This document shows positions 6,873 to 6,949 of a stretch of DNA of 6,949 nucleotides, piece after piece (position 1 is the first letter of the stretch; each line of letters begins with the position of its first letter). Under the pieces are notes generated by a model that was given only the letters and a program-made list of their open reading frames with translations, ran no database searches and was not told the origin of the DNA. This DNA is from JAAXTT01 sp964530215 (GTDB taxonomy: Bacteria; Bacillota; Desulfotomaculia; Desulfotomaculales; Desulfocucumaceae): the NCBI GenBank assembly GCA_964530215.1, contig CAZHAJ010000096.1:1-6949 (forward strand), given 5' to 3'. Made by a program: the position numbers and the translations under genes.

Positions 6873-6949
6873 ATTTTATTTTTATTTACTTTATTTTTTA
6901 GTTTTTTAAATTAACCGTATCACCCCCAGCAGAGAACAAACAGCTAATC
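6873..6949 (-). other. AT-rich 5' leader of the minus-strand SLH gene; promoter not resolved
   Basis: About 50 bases next to the RBS are almost entirely A and T, and a more GC-rich stretch containing CTGGGGGTGATACGG lies further upstream. TGATACGGT resembles an extended -10 box, but no convincing -35 hexamer sits at normal spacing. The promoter probably lies here or just past the window edge. Confidence 0.3.

Overview
The window looks like chromosomal DNA of a Gram-positive (Firmicutes), probably clostridial, anaerobe. Both large exported proteins carry N-terminal triplets of S-layer homology (SLH) domains, ribosome binding sites are strong and purine-rich, and the combination of SLH, FecR and internalin-type LRR modules resembles Peptococcaceae (Desulfotomaculum/Pelotomaculum-type) genomes. 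The genus is a guess from family knowledge; the sequence does not prove it.

Layout: (1) 1-1157 (+) is the 3' part of a membrane-bound class III adenylate cyclase with an extracellular CHASE2 sensor, three membrane helices and a complete catalytic domain. (2) 22 bp later, 1180-4464 (+) encodes a 1094-residue secreted mosaic protein: signal peptide, three SLH domains, a FecR-like domain, a proline-rich hinge, an Ig-like module, a nidogen-like beta-sandwich, an FN3-like module and three internalin-type leucine-rich repeats. The spacing suggests one operon. (3) 4465-4800 is a compact non-coding block. It holds a perfect 23-bp tandem repeat, a 17-bp-stem intrinsic terminator, a decayed remnant of the 3' end of an SLH-protein paralogue, and an inverted, diverged copy of the tandem repeat. 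(4) 4801-6861 (-) encodes a second SLH protein of 686 residues with a repetitive beta-rich (probable beta-helix) middle, a glycine linker and an unrecognised C-terminal region. It converges on the operon. (5) 6862-6949 is its AT-rich 5' leader.

Working model (inference): the SLH mosaic protein is held on the cell-wall polymer and may monitor surface, adhesive or wall state. The co-transcribed CHASE2 cyclase has its sensor domain on the same side of the membrane and could convert that information into cAMP. The second SLH protein is a separate convergent surface-protein gene. Its downstream flank shows that a tandem paralogue once existed and was largely deleted, with REP-like repeats at the break.
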